Shown here: in pieces, positions 19,051-28,496 of the stretch | Numbering within the stretch: position 1 is the stretch's first letter | Layout: every line of letters starts with the position of its first letter | Assembly: GCA_021780315.1 (NCBI GenBank) | Contig: JAJXYY010000042.1 | Span: 186,001 to 250,000 of the forward strand | Length of the DNA stretch: 64,000 nt | Direction: 5' to 3' | Origin: Acidobacteriota bacterium | GTDB taxonomy: Bacteria; Acidobacteriota; Terriglobia; Terriglobales; Acidobacteriaceae | The notes under the pieces: generated by a model | What the model saw: the letters and a program-made list of their open reading frames with translations, nothing else | What the model was told of the DNA's origin: nothing | Databases searched by the model: none | Made by a program: the position numbers and the translations under genes

Positions 19051-20499
19051 TCAATCCACCACCACCAACTCAGGAACGGCGGCAGCGCGAACGGGCAGCT
19101 CCACGACAACGGCAGCACCACGAGGATGCAGGTTGAAGGCGCGGATTTCGCCGCCGTGTTCGCGGACGATGCCGTAGCAGACGCTGAGACCGAGACCGTT
19201 GCCTTCGCCAGGTTCGCGGGTGGTGTAGAACGGTTCAAAGACTCGTCCGGGCTCGGGAAATCCTGGGCCGGTATCACTGACGATGACCTGCAGGGCGCGG
19301 GCATCGGCGCTGATCATGACGCGTATGGAGTGTTCTTGGGTCGCTTCGGCGGAGCGTGGGGCGTGGCTGGACTGGGCTGATCCGATGGCTTGTGCAGCAT
19401 TGTTGAAGAGATGTTCCAGCACCTGGCGAAGGCGGTCGCGATTGCCATGCACGGTGGGCACCTGCTCGGCAGCCTGCACGACGAGGCGTACGCCCCGGTG
19501 GCGCAGCGTCTCGACGCAGTCGGTGGCCAGCTCCTGCACCAACTCCGGGAGGGCGACGGGCGCTTCGGTCTGGATTGCGGGGCAGCAAAAGTCGAGCAGG
19601 CTTTGCACGGTCTCGCGCATGCGGAGTGCCTCGCGGGCGATGGTGACGGCATCCTGGCGCACGCGCTCCTCGCCAGAGGTGGCAGCGATGAGTTCTGCGT
19701 AGCCGAGCACGGCGGTCAGAGGATTGTTGAGCGCGTGAGCGACGCCGCCGGCGAGTTGACCAAGCCCAGCCAGCTTCTCCGTGCGAAGCAGCCGGTCAGC
19801 CAAAGCAGCATTCTCCAGAGTGCGCGCCAGTTTGACGGCCAATGCTTCGAGGGGAGTGATCTGGTCCGCAGCAATAGACAGGTTGGTGCAGACGGCGAGC
19901 GCACCCACCATGCGGCCGCCGGTGGTCCAGAGCGGGGCTGCAATGATTCGTCCCTGGGGTTCCGATTTCGGCGATTTGCTCGGTGATGGCTTTTCCGGCG
20001 GCAGGAGATCTTCCATGCTGCACGGAGGCAGATCCAGCACCAGGCTTCTGGTTCCGATGGGAAGCGGCGAGGCCACGAGCAGGGTGGGGGTGGCTGTGGA
20101 GTGGTGCGTGGCGATGGCTGCGCGCTCGGGTATCTGCTGACCCCATTGGATCAGGGCAGCAAGGGTCCGGTCGTCCATGGCAGTACTGGCAGCGACGGAG
20201 AGGCGGCCGTCGGGATCGCGCACCAGCAGGGCAACCCGGGGGAAGGCGCTCATCTCAGCGACAACCTTGCAGACACGCTCACCCAGAACGTTGATGGCTC
20301 CATCGTCAGGCAGACGCGCGTCGAGCCGGGCGTAGGCCTCCAACTCCAGCCGCACCCGACGATCGCGCTGCCGGTCGTCCACGCGCAGTCGCATCTGCTG
20401 CACCAGCAGGCGGATCGCAACGCCGCTGCAGAGAAGTCCAGCGAGGCTGGTACGATGCTCCCCAACATATTCGAAAATCTCACTTGTCCATGGCAGCAT
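19051..20499 (-). CDS. Sensor histidine kinase, orphan
   Basis: Protein of 482 residues: one N-terminal membrane helix (about 18-34), a GAF-like sensor segment with a disordered Pro/Ser/Lys linker, then HisKA with the phospho-acceptor His (about 255) in GGVAHALNNPL, and HATPase (N-box FNNAAQAI, G1 SDTGPGFP, G2 GNGLGLS). The H-box reads HALNNP rather than the commoner HEINNP or HDLNNP. The ATG at 20499 has GGAGA 7 nt upstream; the open frame extends to a GTG at 20574 with no support. No response regulator is adjacent, so its partner is elsewhere. It is divergent from a secreted protein gene. Confidence 0.9.
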   Translation of the reverse strand: MLPWTSEIFEYVGEHRTSLAGLLCSGVAIRLLVQQMRLRVDDRQRDRRVRLELEAYARLDARLPDDGAINVLGERVCKVVAEMSAFPRVALLVRDPDGRLSVAASTAMDDRTLAALIQWGQQIPERAAIATHHSTATPTLLVASPLPIGTRSLVLDLPPCSMEDLLPPEKPSPSKSPKSEPQGRIIAAPLWTTGGRMVGALAVCTNLSIAADQITPLEALAVKLARTLENAALADRLLRTEKLAGLGQLAGGVAHALNNPLTAVLGYAELIAATSGEERVRQDAVTIAREALRMRETVQSLLDFCCPAIQTEAPVALPELVQELATDCVETLRHRGVRLVVQAAEQVPTVHGNRDRLRQVLEHLFNNAAQAIGSAQSSHAPRSAEATQEHSIRVMISADARALQVIVSDTGPGFPEPGRVFEPFYTTREPGEGNGLGLSVCYGIVREHGGEIRAFNLHPRGAAVVVELPVRAAAVPELVVVD

Positions 20500-20589
20500 C
20501 GACCAATCTCCGTCTCCTGCGTCTATTCTTAGTAGGGGCTGCGGCAGCCGCGGTCCGCGTACGCCCAGAGACACAGGAGTTGAATTCCC

Positions 20590-21510
20590 ATGAAACGACG
20601 TCTTCCGCTGACTACCAGCCTTGTTGCGCTGTTGCTCCTAACGCTATCGGCAGAGTCGCACACGGCTTGGGCTGGTGTTGCAAATCCAGCCAGTTCCGCA
20701 GCCGCCGCTGAGGATGCAGCCGGATTTGGCCCACTCGATCCAACACCACCGAGCGGACTGAGCCCGCAGCAGATTATCGACAAGTTTGCGGCGCGTGAGT
20801 CCGTATTCAACGAGGCGCGCCAGAACTATACCTTTCGCCAGTCGGTGAAGGTGGACACCATCTCCGACGATACGAATCGTCCGGACGGGGAGTATCAGCA
20901 GGTGACGGATATCCTGTTCGACCGCGACGGCAAACGTGAAGAGCATGTGGTGTTTGCGCCGCAGAACACGCTGGAACGGGTGATGATGTCGCCGGCAGAC
21001 TTCAAGGATATCGAGCAGCGACTTCCGTTTGTGCTGACCACGGAAGATCTGCCGCAGTATGACATCACCTATCTAGGGCGGCAGAAGGTGGATGAGTTGG
21101 ACACCTATGTTTTTTCCGCGGGCCCGAAGACGCTGGAGAAGGGCAAGCGCTACTTTCAGGGCAAGGTATGGGTGGACCAGCAGGACTTTCAGATTGTGCT
21201 GATCAACGGGAAGAACGTGCCTGACGACAAGCGGAAGGGTCACGAAGATCTGTCGCCACCCTTCACGACGTACTACGAGCAGGTCGATGGAAAGTATTGG
21301 TTCCCGACGTATACCAAGGCGGAGGGCAACTTGCACTTCTCCGGTGGCAACGGGTATATGAGCCAGGACGTCCACCTGCGCACGGTGGTGAAGTACACCG
21401 ACTACAAGCAGTATCGTGCCACCAGCAAGATCATCTATAACGGTCAGGATATTACGAACAACAAGGAGACCGACAAGCCGACGACCCCACCGGCCACAGC
21501 GCCGAAGTAG
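20590..21510 (+). CDS. Secreted protein of unknown function, LolA-like resemblance
   Basis: Protein of 306 residues with a signal peptide (MKRRLPLTTSLVALLLL, then AWAG). The mature region alternates beta-strand-like stretches typical of outer-membrane lipoprotein-sorting (LolA/LolB-like) folds: YTFRQSVKV, ITYLGRQKVDELDTYVF, YFQGKVWVDQQDFQIV and YWFPTYTKAEGN. The C-terminal tail is Thr/Pro-rich. AGGAG lies upstream of the ATG, and a strong terminator follows. The fold assignment is my inference; no function can be stated. Confidence 0.7.
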   Translation: MKRRLPLTTSLVALLLLTLSAESHTAWAGVANPASSAAAAEDAAGFGPLDPTPPSGLSPQQIIDKFAARESVFNEARQNYTFRQSVKVDTISDDTNRPDGEYQQVTDILFDRDGKREEHVVFAPQNTLERVMMSPADFKDIEQRLPFVLTTEDLPQYDITYLGRQKVDELDTYVFSAGPKTLEKGKRYFQGKVWVDQQDFQIVLINGKNVPDDKRKGHEDLSPPFTTYYEQVDGKYWFPTYTKAEGNLHFSGGNGYMSQDVHLRTVVKYTDYKQYRATSKIIYNGQDITNNKETDKPTTPPATAPK

Positions 21511-21546
21511 CTTAGTTCAGTAGTGTGGCATGGCTATAAAACTCAA

Positions 21547-21588
21547 CAAGGAAGCTCCCGAATCGTCTTCGGGAGCTTCCTTGTTTTG
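21547..21588 (+). terminator. Strong rho-independent terminator
   Basis: A perfect 16-bp stem (arms 21547-21562 and 21568-21583, loop TCGTC) followed by TTTT. It ends the gene at 20590-21510. With only about 40 bp to the convergent TonB receptor stop, it may also serve the other strand. Confidence 0.92.
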
Positions 21589-21623
21589 GTGCGGCTGCAC
21601 AACGCTTGATGTATGACTGATGG

Positions 21624-24242
21624 CTATTTGTTACCGAAGTTGATCGAGAAGATGAACTCCCGGGGTGCGCCAGGATCGACGAGAGTGTAGCCGCCGAAGC
21701 TGGTGCCGAAGTAGCCGCCGCTGGTGATGTACGCGGTGGGGTTATAGCGCTTGTTCAGGAGGTTTTCGAGCCCCACGGAGAGCTTGATGGGAGCATCGGC
21801 GAGACGGCCCGGAAGCAGGCGATTGATGTTGCCATCCATGTTGAAGTTGACGACACCATAGCCCGGGGTGGTCTGCTGCGTGGGCGCATTGGTGACGTTG
21901 CTGAAGAGATAGCGCTGGCCAACGTACTGCCACCAGAGGCCGGGAGTGATAACAAAGCGATGGCTGTCTGTCTGGAAGGTGGTGGTCAACCCCATGTTCG
22001 TGGTGTAACGGGGAGAGTTGGAGATGGGAAGGCTGCGGTAGTCGTTGGTGGAGCCGCTCGGCACGTAGTGGAGAAAGTAGTCGTGCTGGATGATGGCGTT
22101 GCCATGCAACTGGAAGTAGTGCATGGGGGATTCGTCGAAGTTGATGGAGACACCGTTGAACATCGCTGAGGCAAGCGCGATGGTCGCGGGCAGCGCAAGG
22201 TTGGAGGTCTGGGTGATGACCGTCTCGTCGGTGAGTTTGTCGCTGAAGTAGGTTGCATCGAGCGAGCAGGTGCCCATGATGGCCAGCGGGCATTTGCTGA
22301 CGAGGAAGCCGCCTTCGGTGTTCTGGCTGCGGAGCGGCTTGAGGGTGGTGAGATCGACGCCGGTGGCCGGACGACCTGCTCCGAAAGCACTATCGGTCGG
22401 GTTTTCGAAGGTAATGGCGAAGTTACCGTGGAAGGTGAGCCAGTCGGTGGTAACGTATTGCGCGCCGACGGAGGGGGAGAACTTCAGGAAGTTCTTGTGG
22501 GTGGCTGGCGACAGGTTTGGATCGTTGGCCGGGTTGGCATTGGGGAACGTCGAGAGACCAATGTTGTAGAAGTGGGTGCGGAACAACTGCTCCGCCGCGC
22601 CCGGCGTGACGATCAGTTTGTCGTGGAAGAGACTGATGCGATCCTGCAGGTAGAGGAAGGCATAGTCGTTGTCGAGGTGATCTTCGTTGAAGAAGGCGGG
22701 GTTGCTGATGCTGGTGCCCTGAGAGGGATTGAATAGCGAGACGGGGTTGTTGTAGCCGCCATGAATCCAATATCCACCGAAGCTGACGGTGTTGTGGGGC
22801 AACTGCAGTGAAAGGTCGGTGCGGTCTCCGACGGTGTTGGAAGCTGCGTCGTACCACTCGTGCGAGTTAGGGTAGGCAGGCCCATAGAAGTTGGTGACAC
22901 GGTCGTGCAGACGATAGCCGTGACGGAACCACTCCTCCGTGTTGAAGGTAAGCCGAGGCGAAAGCGACAGGTTCAGTTTGGTGTAGAGAATATCGCTCTG
23001 GGTCTTGATGTGCTTGTACCAGAGATCTTTGGCGAGTGAGGAGTAGAAGCCGCTGGACTGCTGACTGTACAACTGGGCGTTGGCCGGAACGGTGGAACCT
23101 GCGCCCGCATCGACGCCATACAGGCCCTGCGTGGTGACGATATCCCCGCCCTGATTGACGTCGAGCAGAGGGATGAAGTTCGGACGGAACTCCGTATTGC
23201 GTCCGTGATAGTAGCCAAAGCTCAGGCTGCCGTTGATGAAGTCATGTTCTGCCTTGACGAAGGCGGAGTAACCGGAGGAAGGAGCGTTGAAAGTGGGGAT
23301 ACCGGTGGTGCCTACGCGAAAGGTATCGTTGGAGGCGTAGCCGGATGCCAGCAGCATCGACCAGCCGCGATACAGGCCGGAGTTGGCGATGAAGTGGGTT
23401 AGGGTGGTGTTGTAGCTGCCGTAGTCGGTGCCAAAAGCGATAGTCGCGCCCGGGGTACTCTTGGGCTGCACAGGAATATAGTTGATGGTGCCGCCGAGAC
23501 TATCGAACCAGCGATTGGACGGTGCGCCCGGGCCGTAGTCGACATTGATGTCGGAGATCATGTCGGTGATAGGAATCTGGGTGGTCTGCCACTGACCGTT
23601 GTTGGCGATCATGTTGTTCATGGGGATGCCATCGAAGAGAAAGCTGATGCCATTCTTGAGCACGTCGCCATTCACGCTCGACCAACCGCCCTTGATACCA
23701 CGCACGACCACCTCACTGCGGGCTGTTGCCGCAACGCCGCCATAGCCGTACACAAATACACCGGGAGCTGCGGTGAGCGCCTGCGCCGCACTGCCAAAGG
23801 GTCCGGCTACGCCTTCAATCTCCGCTCGCGAGATGGTTGCCTGGGTGACTGAGGTCTCCGGAGAGCCTTCCGCAGTGACAGTGACCGACTGCGCGACGGC
23901 GCTGGTCCGGATCATGACCTGGAAGGCGAGCGATTGGCCATCGGCAAGATGAACTGCCTTCTGGTGGTAGTCGTTGAAGCCGTTCATGGTGATAGTCAAT
24001 TCATAGCTACCCGGCTCGAGCCCGGTCAGATCGAAGGCGCCATCCGGTCCAGTGATGCTCTTGGTCACAACTCCGGTGGCCTCATTGGTGAGCACAACGC
24101 GAGCGCCGGCGATACGTGTGCCGGAGGGGTTTGCTGCACTGACATGCAGGCTTGCGGAACCTTGCGCGTATGCCAGATGTCCAGAAAACTGGAGCACGAG
24201 CAGGAACACACAGAGAGATACGATCGAACGAACCAGCTTCAT
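21624..24242 (-). CDS. TonB-dependent receptor with N-terminal carboxypeptidase-regulatory domain
   Basis: Outer-membrane active-import receptor of 872 residues. Signal peptide (1-26), Ig-like carboxypeptidase-regulatory domain (about 30-110, GARVVLTNEATGV...GPDGAFDL...GSYELTI), plug (about 125-240, RSEVVVRGIKGGWSSVNGD, FLFDGIPMNN), then a beta-barrel ending in a Phe-rich C-terminus (EFIFSINFGNK). Such receptors import siderophores, vitamins or glycans energised by TonB; the ligand is not evident. A GTGAGG ribosome site precedes the ATG. The upstream region carries a 10-bp direct repeat. Confidence 0.92.
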   Translation of the reverse strand: MKLVRSIVSLCVFLLVLQFSGHLAYAQGSASLHVSAANPSGTRIAGARVVLTNEATGVVTKSITGPDGAFDLTGLEPGSYELTITMNGFNDYHQKAVHLADGQSLAFQVMIRTSAVAQSVTVTAEGSPETSVTQATISRAEIEGVAGPFGSAAQALTAAPGVFVYGYGGVAATARSEVVVRGIKGGWSSVNGDVLKNGISFLFDGIPMNNMIANNGQWQTTQIPITDMISDINVDYGPGAPSNRWFDSLGGTINYIPVQPKSTPGATIAFGTDYGSYNTTLTHFIANSGLYRGWSMLLASGYASNDTFRVGTTGIPTFNAPSSGYSAFVKAEHDFINGSLSFGYYHGRNTEFRPNFIPLLDVNQGGDIVTTQGLYGVDAGAGSTVPANAQLYSQQSSGFYSSLAKDLWYKHIKTQSDILYTKLNLSLSPRLTFNTEEWFRHGYRLHDRVTNFYGPAYPNSHEWYDAASNTVGDRTDLSLQLPHNTVSFGGYWIHGGYNNPVSLFNPSQGTSISNPAFFNEDHLDNDYAFLYLQDRISLFHDKLIVTPGAAEQLFRTHFYNIGLSTFPNANPANDPNLSPATHKNFLKFSPSVGAQYVTTDWLTFHGNFAITFENPTDSAFGAGRPATGVDLTTLKPLRSQNTEGGFLVSKCPLAIMGTCSLDATYFSDKLTDETVITQTSNLALPATIALASAMFNGVSINFDESPMHYFQLHGNAIIQHDYFLHYVPSGSTNDYRSLPISNSPRYTTNMGLTTTFQTDSHRFVITPGLWWQYVGQRYLFSNVTNAPTQQTTPGYGVVNFNMDGNINRLLPGRLADAPIKLSVGLENLLNKRYNPTAYITSGGYFGTSFGGYTLVDPGAPREFIFSINFGNK

Positions 24243-24641
24243 GAGGCCTCACAGGAATCAAAATGGGAAACACTGTGTCGTTTTTGTTCCGGGCAGCACG
24301 ATGCAGCGGCACATTGCGCACCAGCGATAGCCCACGCCCTGGGGGCGATTGATCGATACGACATCAGCATGTTCAGGTTGAACTACGTCCACCAACGCAG
24401 GTTGAACACTGTATCAACAATGGGTAAATAGAGGAGATCGCTGATTCAACGCACGTACTGCGGGTGGCTGCGAATATTTTCGCTTTGACTAGCCACCACA
24501 ATGGCTACGAGGAGACCGACAGCTTCATGGGTGTTGCTGATTCGGTCCGAGCGCAATCCTCCGGCAGACGGAGGGCCGAAGCGATAGGTGCGAGGTTCCG
24601 CAGGGCAACGCCCGCTTCCAGAAGAAGGACACTTCCGTGGG
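24243..24641. other. Intergenic region between TonB receptor and HNH gene
   Basis: About 400 bp with no convincing gene. It should hold the TonB-receptor promoter (minus strand) and the 3' end of the HNH transcript. A GC-rich hairpin lies at about 24560-24576 (CCGGCAGACGG region) without a T tract, and a direct repeat lies at 24374-24407. Confidence 0.5.
24374..24407. promoter_or_regulatory. Direct repeat CAGGTTGAAC x2 upstream of TonB receptor
   Basis: CAGGTTGAAC occurs exactly at 24374-24383 and 24398-24407, 24 bp start to start, about 130-165 bp before the receptor start. It may be a regulator site; no consensus is recognised. Confidence 0.3.
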
Positions 24642-25313
24642 CTATGCAGCAGTCTCCGACTCGAAGTAGAGATATTTGCGCCACGCGGCATCGGCACTGC
24701 CGATCATGCGCATGATGTGGCGCGAGGTATGCAGGCTGAAAGGACGCGGTTCACGCAAGAGCTTCATATCGGTGAGTTCATGCAGCATCTGGTTGCCTTT
24801 GCGGCGATTGCAGTTGTGGCAGCAGGCCACCAGATTCTCCCAGGTGGAGAGTCCGCCACGCGAGCGTGGAATAACGTGATCCAGAGTGAGTTCAGCCGCG
24901 GTGAGCACGACCTGACAGTACTGGCAGGCGTTGCGATCACGCAGCAGAATATTTTTGCGGCTCAGCGCACGCGTCTGATGCGGGATGCGGCGATACTCCA
25001 GCAGCCGAATGACGCTGGGCATCGCGACACGCATGCGGGCGGCATGCAACATGGCGCCCTGCTCCTCTTCGGTGCGGGCCACGCCCTTGAGCACGAGCAC
25101 GAGCGCGCGCTTGGCTCCGCAGATGTTGATGGGTTCGTAGCTGGCATTCAGCACCAGCACCGGAGTCTGCATGGCAGGCTGGCGAAAGGTGCCTGCCCGT
25201 ACTTCGGACTCGGTGATGGACCGTGCCGCACCTTTGGCCGCGCCATGCTGCGAGCCGAATCCCGCGTGTCGATTGCCACTCAGTCGTTGCTTCCGCATCT
25301 TCCCTGTTTGCAT
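24642..25313 (-). CDS. HNH endonuclease family protein
   Basis: Protein of 223 residues. The conserved block [13 protein letters not shown] begins the widespread HNH family that occurs as a stand-alone chromosomal gene. The nuclease core has [17 protein letters not shown] with the catalytic His, [11 protein letters not shown] and NRRKGN, giving zinc ligands and an HNH triad. About 47 residues precede the conserved block; I still take the ATG at 25313 because GGAGGG lies 8 nt upstream. It probably follows comF in one transcript (86-bp gap). Biological role is unproven in this family; DNA repair or uptake are possibilities. Confidence 0.88.
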   Translation of the reverse strand: MQTGKMRKQRLSGNRHAGFGSQHGAAKGAARSITESEVRAGTFRQPAMQTPVLVLNASYEPINICGAKRALVLVLKGVARTEEEQGAMLHAARMRVAMPSVIRLLEYRRIPHQTRALSRKNILLRDRNACQYCQVVLTAAELTLDHVIPRSRGGLSTWENLVACCHNCNRRKGNQMLHELTDMKLLREPRPFSLHTSRHIMRMIGSADAAWRKYLYFESETAA

Positions 25314-25399
25314 CGCAAAACCCTCCGGAATCTAATCTCTGTCGGCATCAGTGGTCTCGCCTCTGGTGACTTCTGCTGCTCTGCTCGTCCACTGGTTGT

Positions 25400-26341
25400 T
25401 TATCCGAGCGAGTCGCTCCAACGCTCTGCCATCTCGGTCTGAGCCCGAGCGAGTGTTGCAACCCAGACTTTGCTGGCCCCGGCGCGCAGCAGGACGCGTG
25501 CACACTCACGCGCGGTGGCGCCGGTGGTGTAGATGTCGTCGATCAGCAGCACCTCGCGGCCGACGATCAGCGCATCGGGCTGCACGGCAAAGGCTCCCTG
25601 CAGATTGCGGCTGCGGCCTTTGGGGGTGAGCGCAAACTGGCTCTCCGTATCGCGTACCCGGCGCAGCGTGTCGTGCGAGGGTTGCAAGGCCCATTCTGGC
25701 TGGCTCCTGCTCAAGCGGGCCAGCGCCGCATCCGCCAGCAACACGGCTTGGTTGTATCCCCGCTGGTGCTGTTTTGCAGGGAAGAGCGGCACGGCGACGA
25801 CCAGCAACTGCCGCGCTGCGTCCCGATGCAACATGGTGATGGCGTTGGCCAGCATGGCCCCCAGCGGCTTGGCGATGCTGCGCACGCGCTCGTACTTCAG
25901 CAGGTGAACCATCTCGCGCAACTCATCTTGATAGACACCATAGGCGACTGCGCGTTGGTAGTTCGGCCGTGCGTTCCAGCACTGGGAACAGAGCAGTTGC
26001 TCCACCGGCATCTGCTGCGCGACGCGCTCATCTTCCATCCCCAGAGCTTCACCGCAGCATCCGCAGAGCATCATCGATTGTGCTTGGATGAGTGTGATGC
26101 AGGCATCGCACACTGGAGAAAAATCAGCACGCAGCAGAGGCCCGCCACACGCCCTGCAGTCCGCAGGAAAAAATAGTATTGCCAGATCGTCTGCCAGCGC
26201 TCGAGCTACCCTGCCTGCCCCAGAGCCCGAAGTTCGCAGTGCATGAACGACTGAACGACGTTCTACCCGCCCACCGGGATTGTACCCAGGCGGCCCACCG
26301 GGTGGAGACCCCGTGGCACTTCCGAGCGCCTTGTCATTCAA
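25400..26341 (-). CDS. comF: ComF family phosphoribosyltransferase-like protein
   Basis: Protein of up to 313 residues. A zinc-finger-like region with CxxC pairs (DCRACGG, CDAC, CGCCG, CSQC) precedes a PRTase domain with VPLFPAKQHQRGYNQAVLLA and the PRPP-binding VLLIDDIYTTGAT. ComF supports natural competence by acting with DNA-uptake machinery, though in many bacteria its role is unclear. The only available start in the frame is TTG at 26341 with a weak ribosome site. The first about 40 residues are Gly/Pro/Arg-rich and unlike other ComF proteins, so the true start is uncertain. HNH follows downstream. Confidence 0.85.
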   Translation of the reverse strand: MNDKALGSATGSPPGGPPGYNPGGRVERRSVVHALRTSGSGAGRVARALADDLAILFFPADCRACGGPLLRADFSPVCDACITLIQAQSMMLCGCCGEALGMEDERVAQQMPVEQLLCSQCWNARPNYQRAVAYGVYQDELREMVHLLKYERVRSIAKPLGAMLANAITMLHRDAARQLLVVAVPLFPAKQHQRGYNQAVLLADAALARLSRSQPEWALQPSHDTLRRVRDTESQFALTPKGRSRNLQGAFAVQPDALIVGREVLLIDDIYTTGATARECARVLLRAGASKVWVATLARAQTEMAERWSDSLG

Positions 26342-26469
26342 GCATTCGCTGAAGACTCACCTCACTCGCCGGCGCTCCAGGTCGGTCGGACCGCGCCATG
26401 CCCGCAGTATAAGCCCACTTGCGCCGGAAATGCCAATCAATTTCCAGTAGCAGAGTCTGCGCCGACGGC

Positions 26470-26475
26470 TATACT
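26470..26475 (+). promoter_or_regulatory. Candidate -10 box, leaderless esterase start
   Basis: TATACT ends 7 nt before the A of the ATG at 26482. No Shine-Dalgarno is present. Confidence 0.4.
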
Positions 26476-26481
26476 CCCTGC

Positions 26482-28215
26482 ATGCGCCGCCTAACCCTTC
26501 TGCTCGCAACGCTCTTCAGTACTCTGCCACTGATGGCCCAAGCCCATTCGAGCCGGCAATCGATTCAGGTCGCATTCCTTGCAAGCAAGTCCGCCAAGCC
26601 GCTCGACGGACGCATGTTATTGTTGCTCTCGACCGATCCCTCCGACGAGCCCCGCAACCAGATCAACGACACCCCGCGCACCCAGATTGTCTTCGGCACG
26701 ACGGTCGACGGACTCGCTCCCGGGCAGCCTGTGACCATCGACGACCATGCCTCGGGCTACCCATACCGAAGCCTCAGTGAGGTTCCGCAAGGCGACTACA
26801 TCGTGCAGGCGGTGCTCAACATCTACGAGACCTTCCACCGCGGCGATGGAACTACCGTCAAGCTTGCCCCCGACCGTGGCGAAGGCCAGCACTGGAACCT
26901 CGCCCCCGGGAACCTCTACTCCAAACCCGTCAAGCTCCATATCGGCCCAGGCAGTCCCGCGATCCAGATCTCTCTCACGGAGACGATTCCGCCCATCGCA
27001 CCGGAGCCCGATACCAGGTACGTTCGCCACCTGAAAATTCAGTCCGCACTGCTGACGAAATTCTGGGGCCGCCCGGTCTTCCTTACCGCCATTGTGCTGG
27101 TGCCGGAGGGCTTCGACGAGCACCCGCAGGCACACTATCCGCTGGCGATCTTTCACGACCACTTCGTCACCGGCTTCGACGACTTTCGCACCACACCGCC
27201 CGACCCCGATCTGAAGCCCGACTACTCCGACCGCTTCCATCTCGCGGGCTACAACCGCATCCAGCAGCAGGAGGCCTACAAGACCTACCAGACCTGGATC
27301 GCCCCGGGAACGCCGCGCATTCTTGTCGTGAAAATACAACACGCCAATCCGTTCTACGACGACTCCTACGCAGTGAACTCCGCCAACGTCGGGCCCTATG
27401 GCGATGCGATCGAGACAGAGTTGATTCCCGCGGTAGAGAAGCAGTTCCGCGGCATCGGCCAGGGCTGGGCACGCTTTATGTACGGTGGCAGCACCGGTGG
27501 ATGGGAGTCGCTCGCCGTCCAGATCTTCTATCCTGACCACTACAACGGAGCCTTCGTCGCCTGCCCTGATCCAGTCGACTTTCATGCCTACAGCACCACC
27601 GATCTCTACAACCAGAAAAACATCTTCTACCTGCCCGGAGCGCATAAGCAGGTGGAGCAACCGGCGATGCGTAACTACCTGGGACAGACGCTGATCTCCG
27701 TCCGTGACAACGTTGCGTATGAAGCCGCGCTCGGCGATCACGGCCGCTCCGGCGAGCAGTTCGACATCTGGCAGGCGGTCTATTCCCCCGTGGGTCCCGA
27801 CGGATACCCGCAGTCAATTTTCGATAAAGCCACCGGAGAGATCAACCACACGACGGCAGCCTACTGGCGCGAGCACTACGACCTCAACGCCATTCTGCAA
27901 CGCGACTGGGCCACGCTTGGGCCGAAGCTACAAGGCAAGCTGCACCTGTACGTCGGCTCCGACGATACCTATATGCTGAACAACGCTGTATATCTGATGG
28001 AAGACTTCCTGAAGACAACCGGCACGCCGGGCCATGGCGTGCCGTACGAAGGCGAAGTGAAGTACGGGCCGCGCGCCGAGCACTGCTGGAATGGCGATCC
28101 CACGCTGCCCAATGCCCTCAGCCGTCTGCACTACAACACCATGTATCTGCCCAAGATCATGGAGCGCATCCAGAAGACAGCACCCGCGAACGCCGATATG
28201 AGCTGGAAGTACTGA
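26482..28215 (+). CDS. Secreted alpha/beta-hydrolase, putative esterase
   Basis: Protein of 577 residues with a signal peptide (MRRLTLLLATLFSTLPLMAQA). An N-terminal beta-rich domain (about 20-190) is followed by an alpha/beta-hydrolase domain of the esterase-D type: HYPLAIFHDH and nucleophile elbow GGSTGGWES, with a late acidic residue and His (RAEHCWNGDP) as plausible triad members. Substrates of relatives are acylated sugars or peptides; none is specified here. The frame is open from 26419, but 26482 gives the signal peptide at the N-terminus. It sits alone before an Oar-like receptor. Confidence 0.82.
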   Translation: MRRLTLLLATLFSTLPLMAQAHSSRQSIQVAFLASKSAKPLDGRMLLLLSTDPSDEPRNQINDTPRTQIVFGTTVDGLAPGQPVTIDDHASGYPYRSLSEVPQGDYIVQAVLNIYETFHRGDGTTVKLAPDRGEGQHWNLAPGNLYSKPVKLHIGPGSPAIQISLTETIPPIAPEPDTRYVRHLKIQSALLTKFWGRPVFLTAIVLVPEGFDEHPQAHYPLAIFHDHFVTGFDDFRTTPPDPDLKPDYSDRFHLAGYNRIQQQEAYKTYQTWIAPGTPRILVVKIQHANPFYDDSYAVNSANVGPYGDAIETELIPAVEKQFRGIGQGWARFMYGGSTGGWESLAVQIFYPDHYNGAFVACPDPVDFHAYSTTDLYNQKNIFYLPGAHKQVEQPAMRNYLGQTLISVRDNVAYEAALGDHGRSGEQFDIWQAVYSPVGPDGYPQSIFDKATGEINHTTAAYWREHYDLNAILQRDWATLGPKLQGKLHLYVGSDDTYMLNNAVYLMEDFLKTTGTPGHGVPYEGEVKYGPRAEHCWNGDPTLPNALSRLHYNTMYLPKIMERIQKTAPANADMSWKY

Positions 28216-28496
28216 CGCATCCGTGCCCTATCAGCATGCTCAATCGGGCCAGGCCCGCAGCACACTTGCGCGAGGTCTGGCCGCATGGTTTGCCGCATCG
28301 AGTCTGTTAGCACCAATCGCTTTGAACTCCATCAAAATGAAGGCCTAGTTCTTACTGCCCCTCAACGCGTTCATCATCCTTTCATCTCAAATTCAACTGC
28401 GGAACATGACCGATCCCTACGCTGATCACAACTGTTTCATTTCACGGGCCGCCACAGGCCCGACCCCGCAACCTGACCAACCACTCTGAGGCCAAC

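Noticed and set aside
24560..24620. Possible structured RNA in the gap near the HNH gene
   Set aside because: I saw only a short GC hairpin and no SRP, 6S, tmRNA or riboswitch core motif.
26617..27741. 374-codon minus strand open frame
   Set aside because: It is opposite the esterase, which has a signal peptide and nucleophile elbow; the shadow has no domain.
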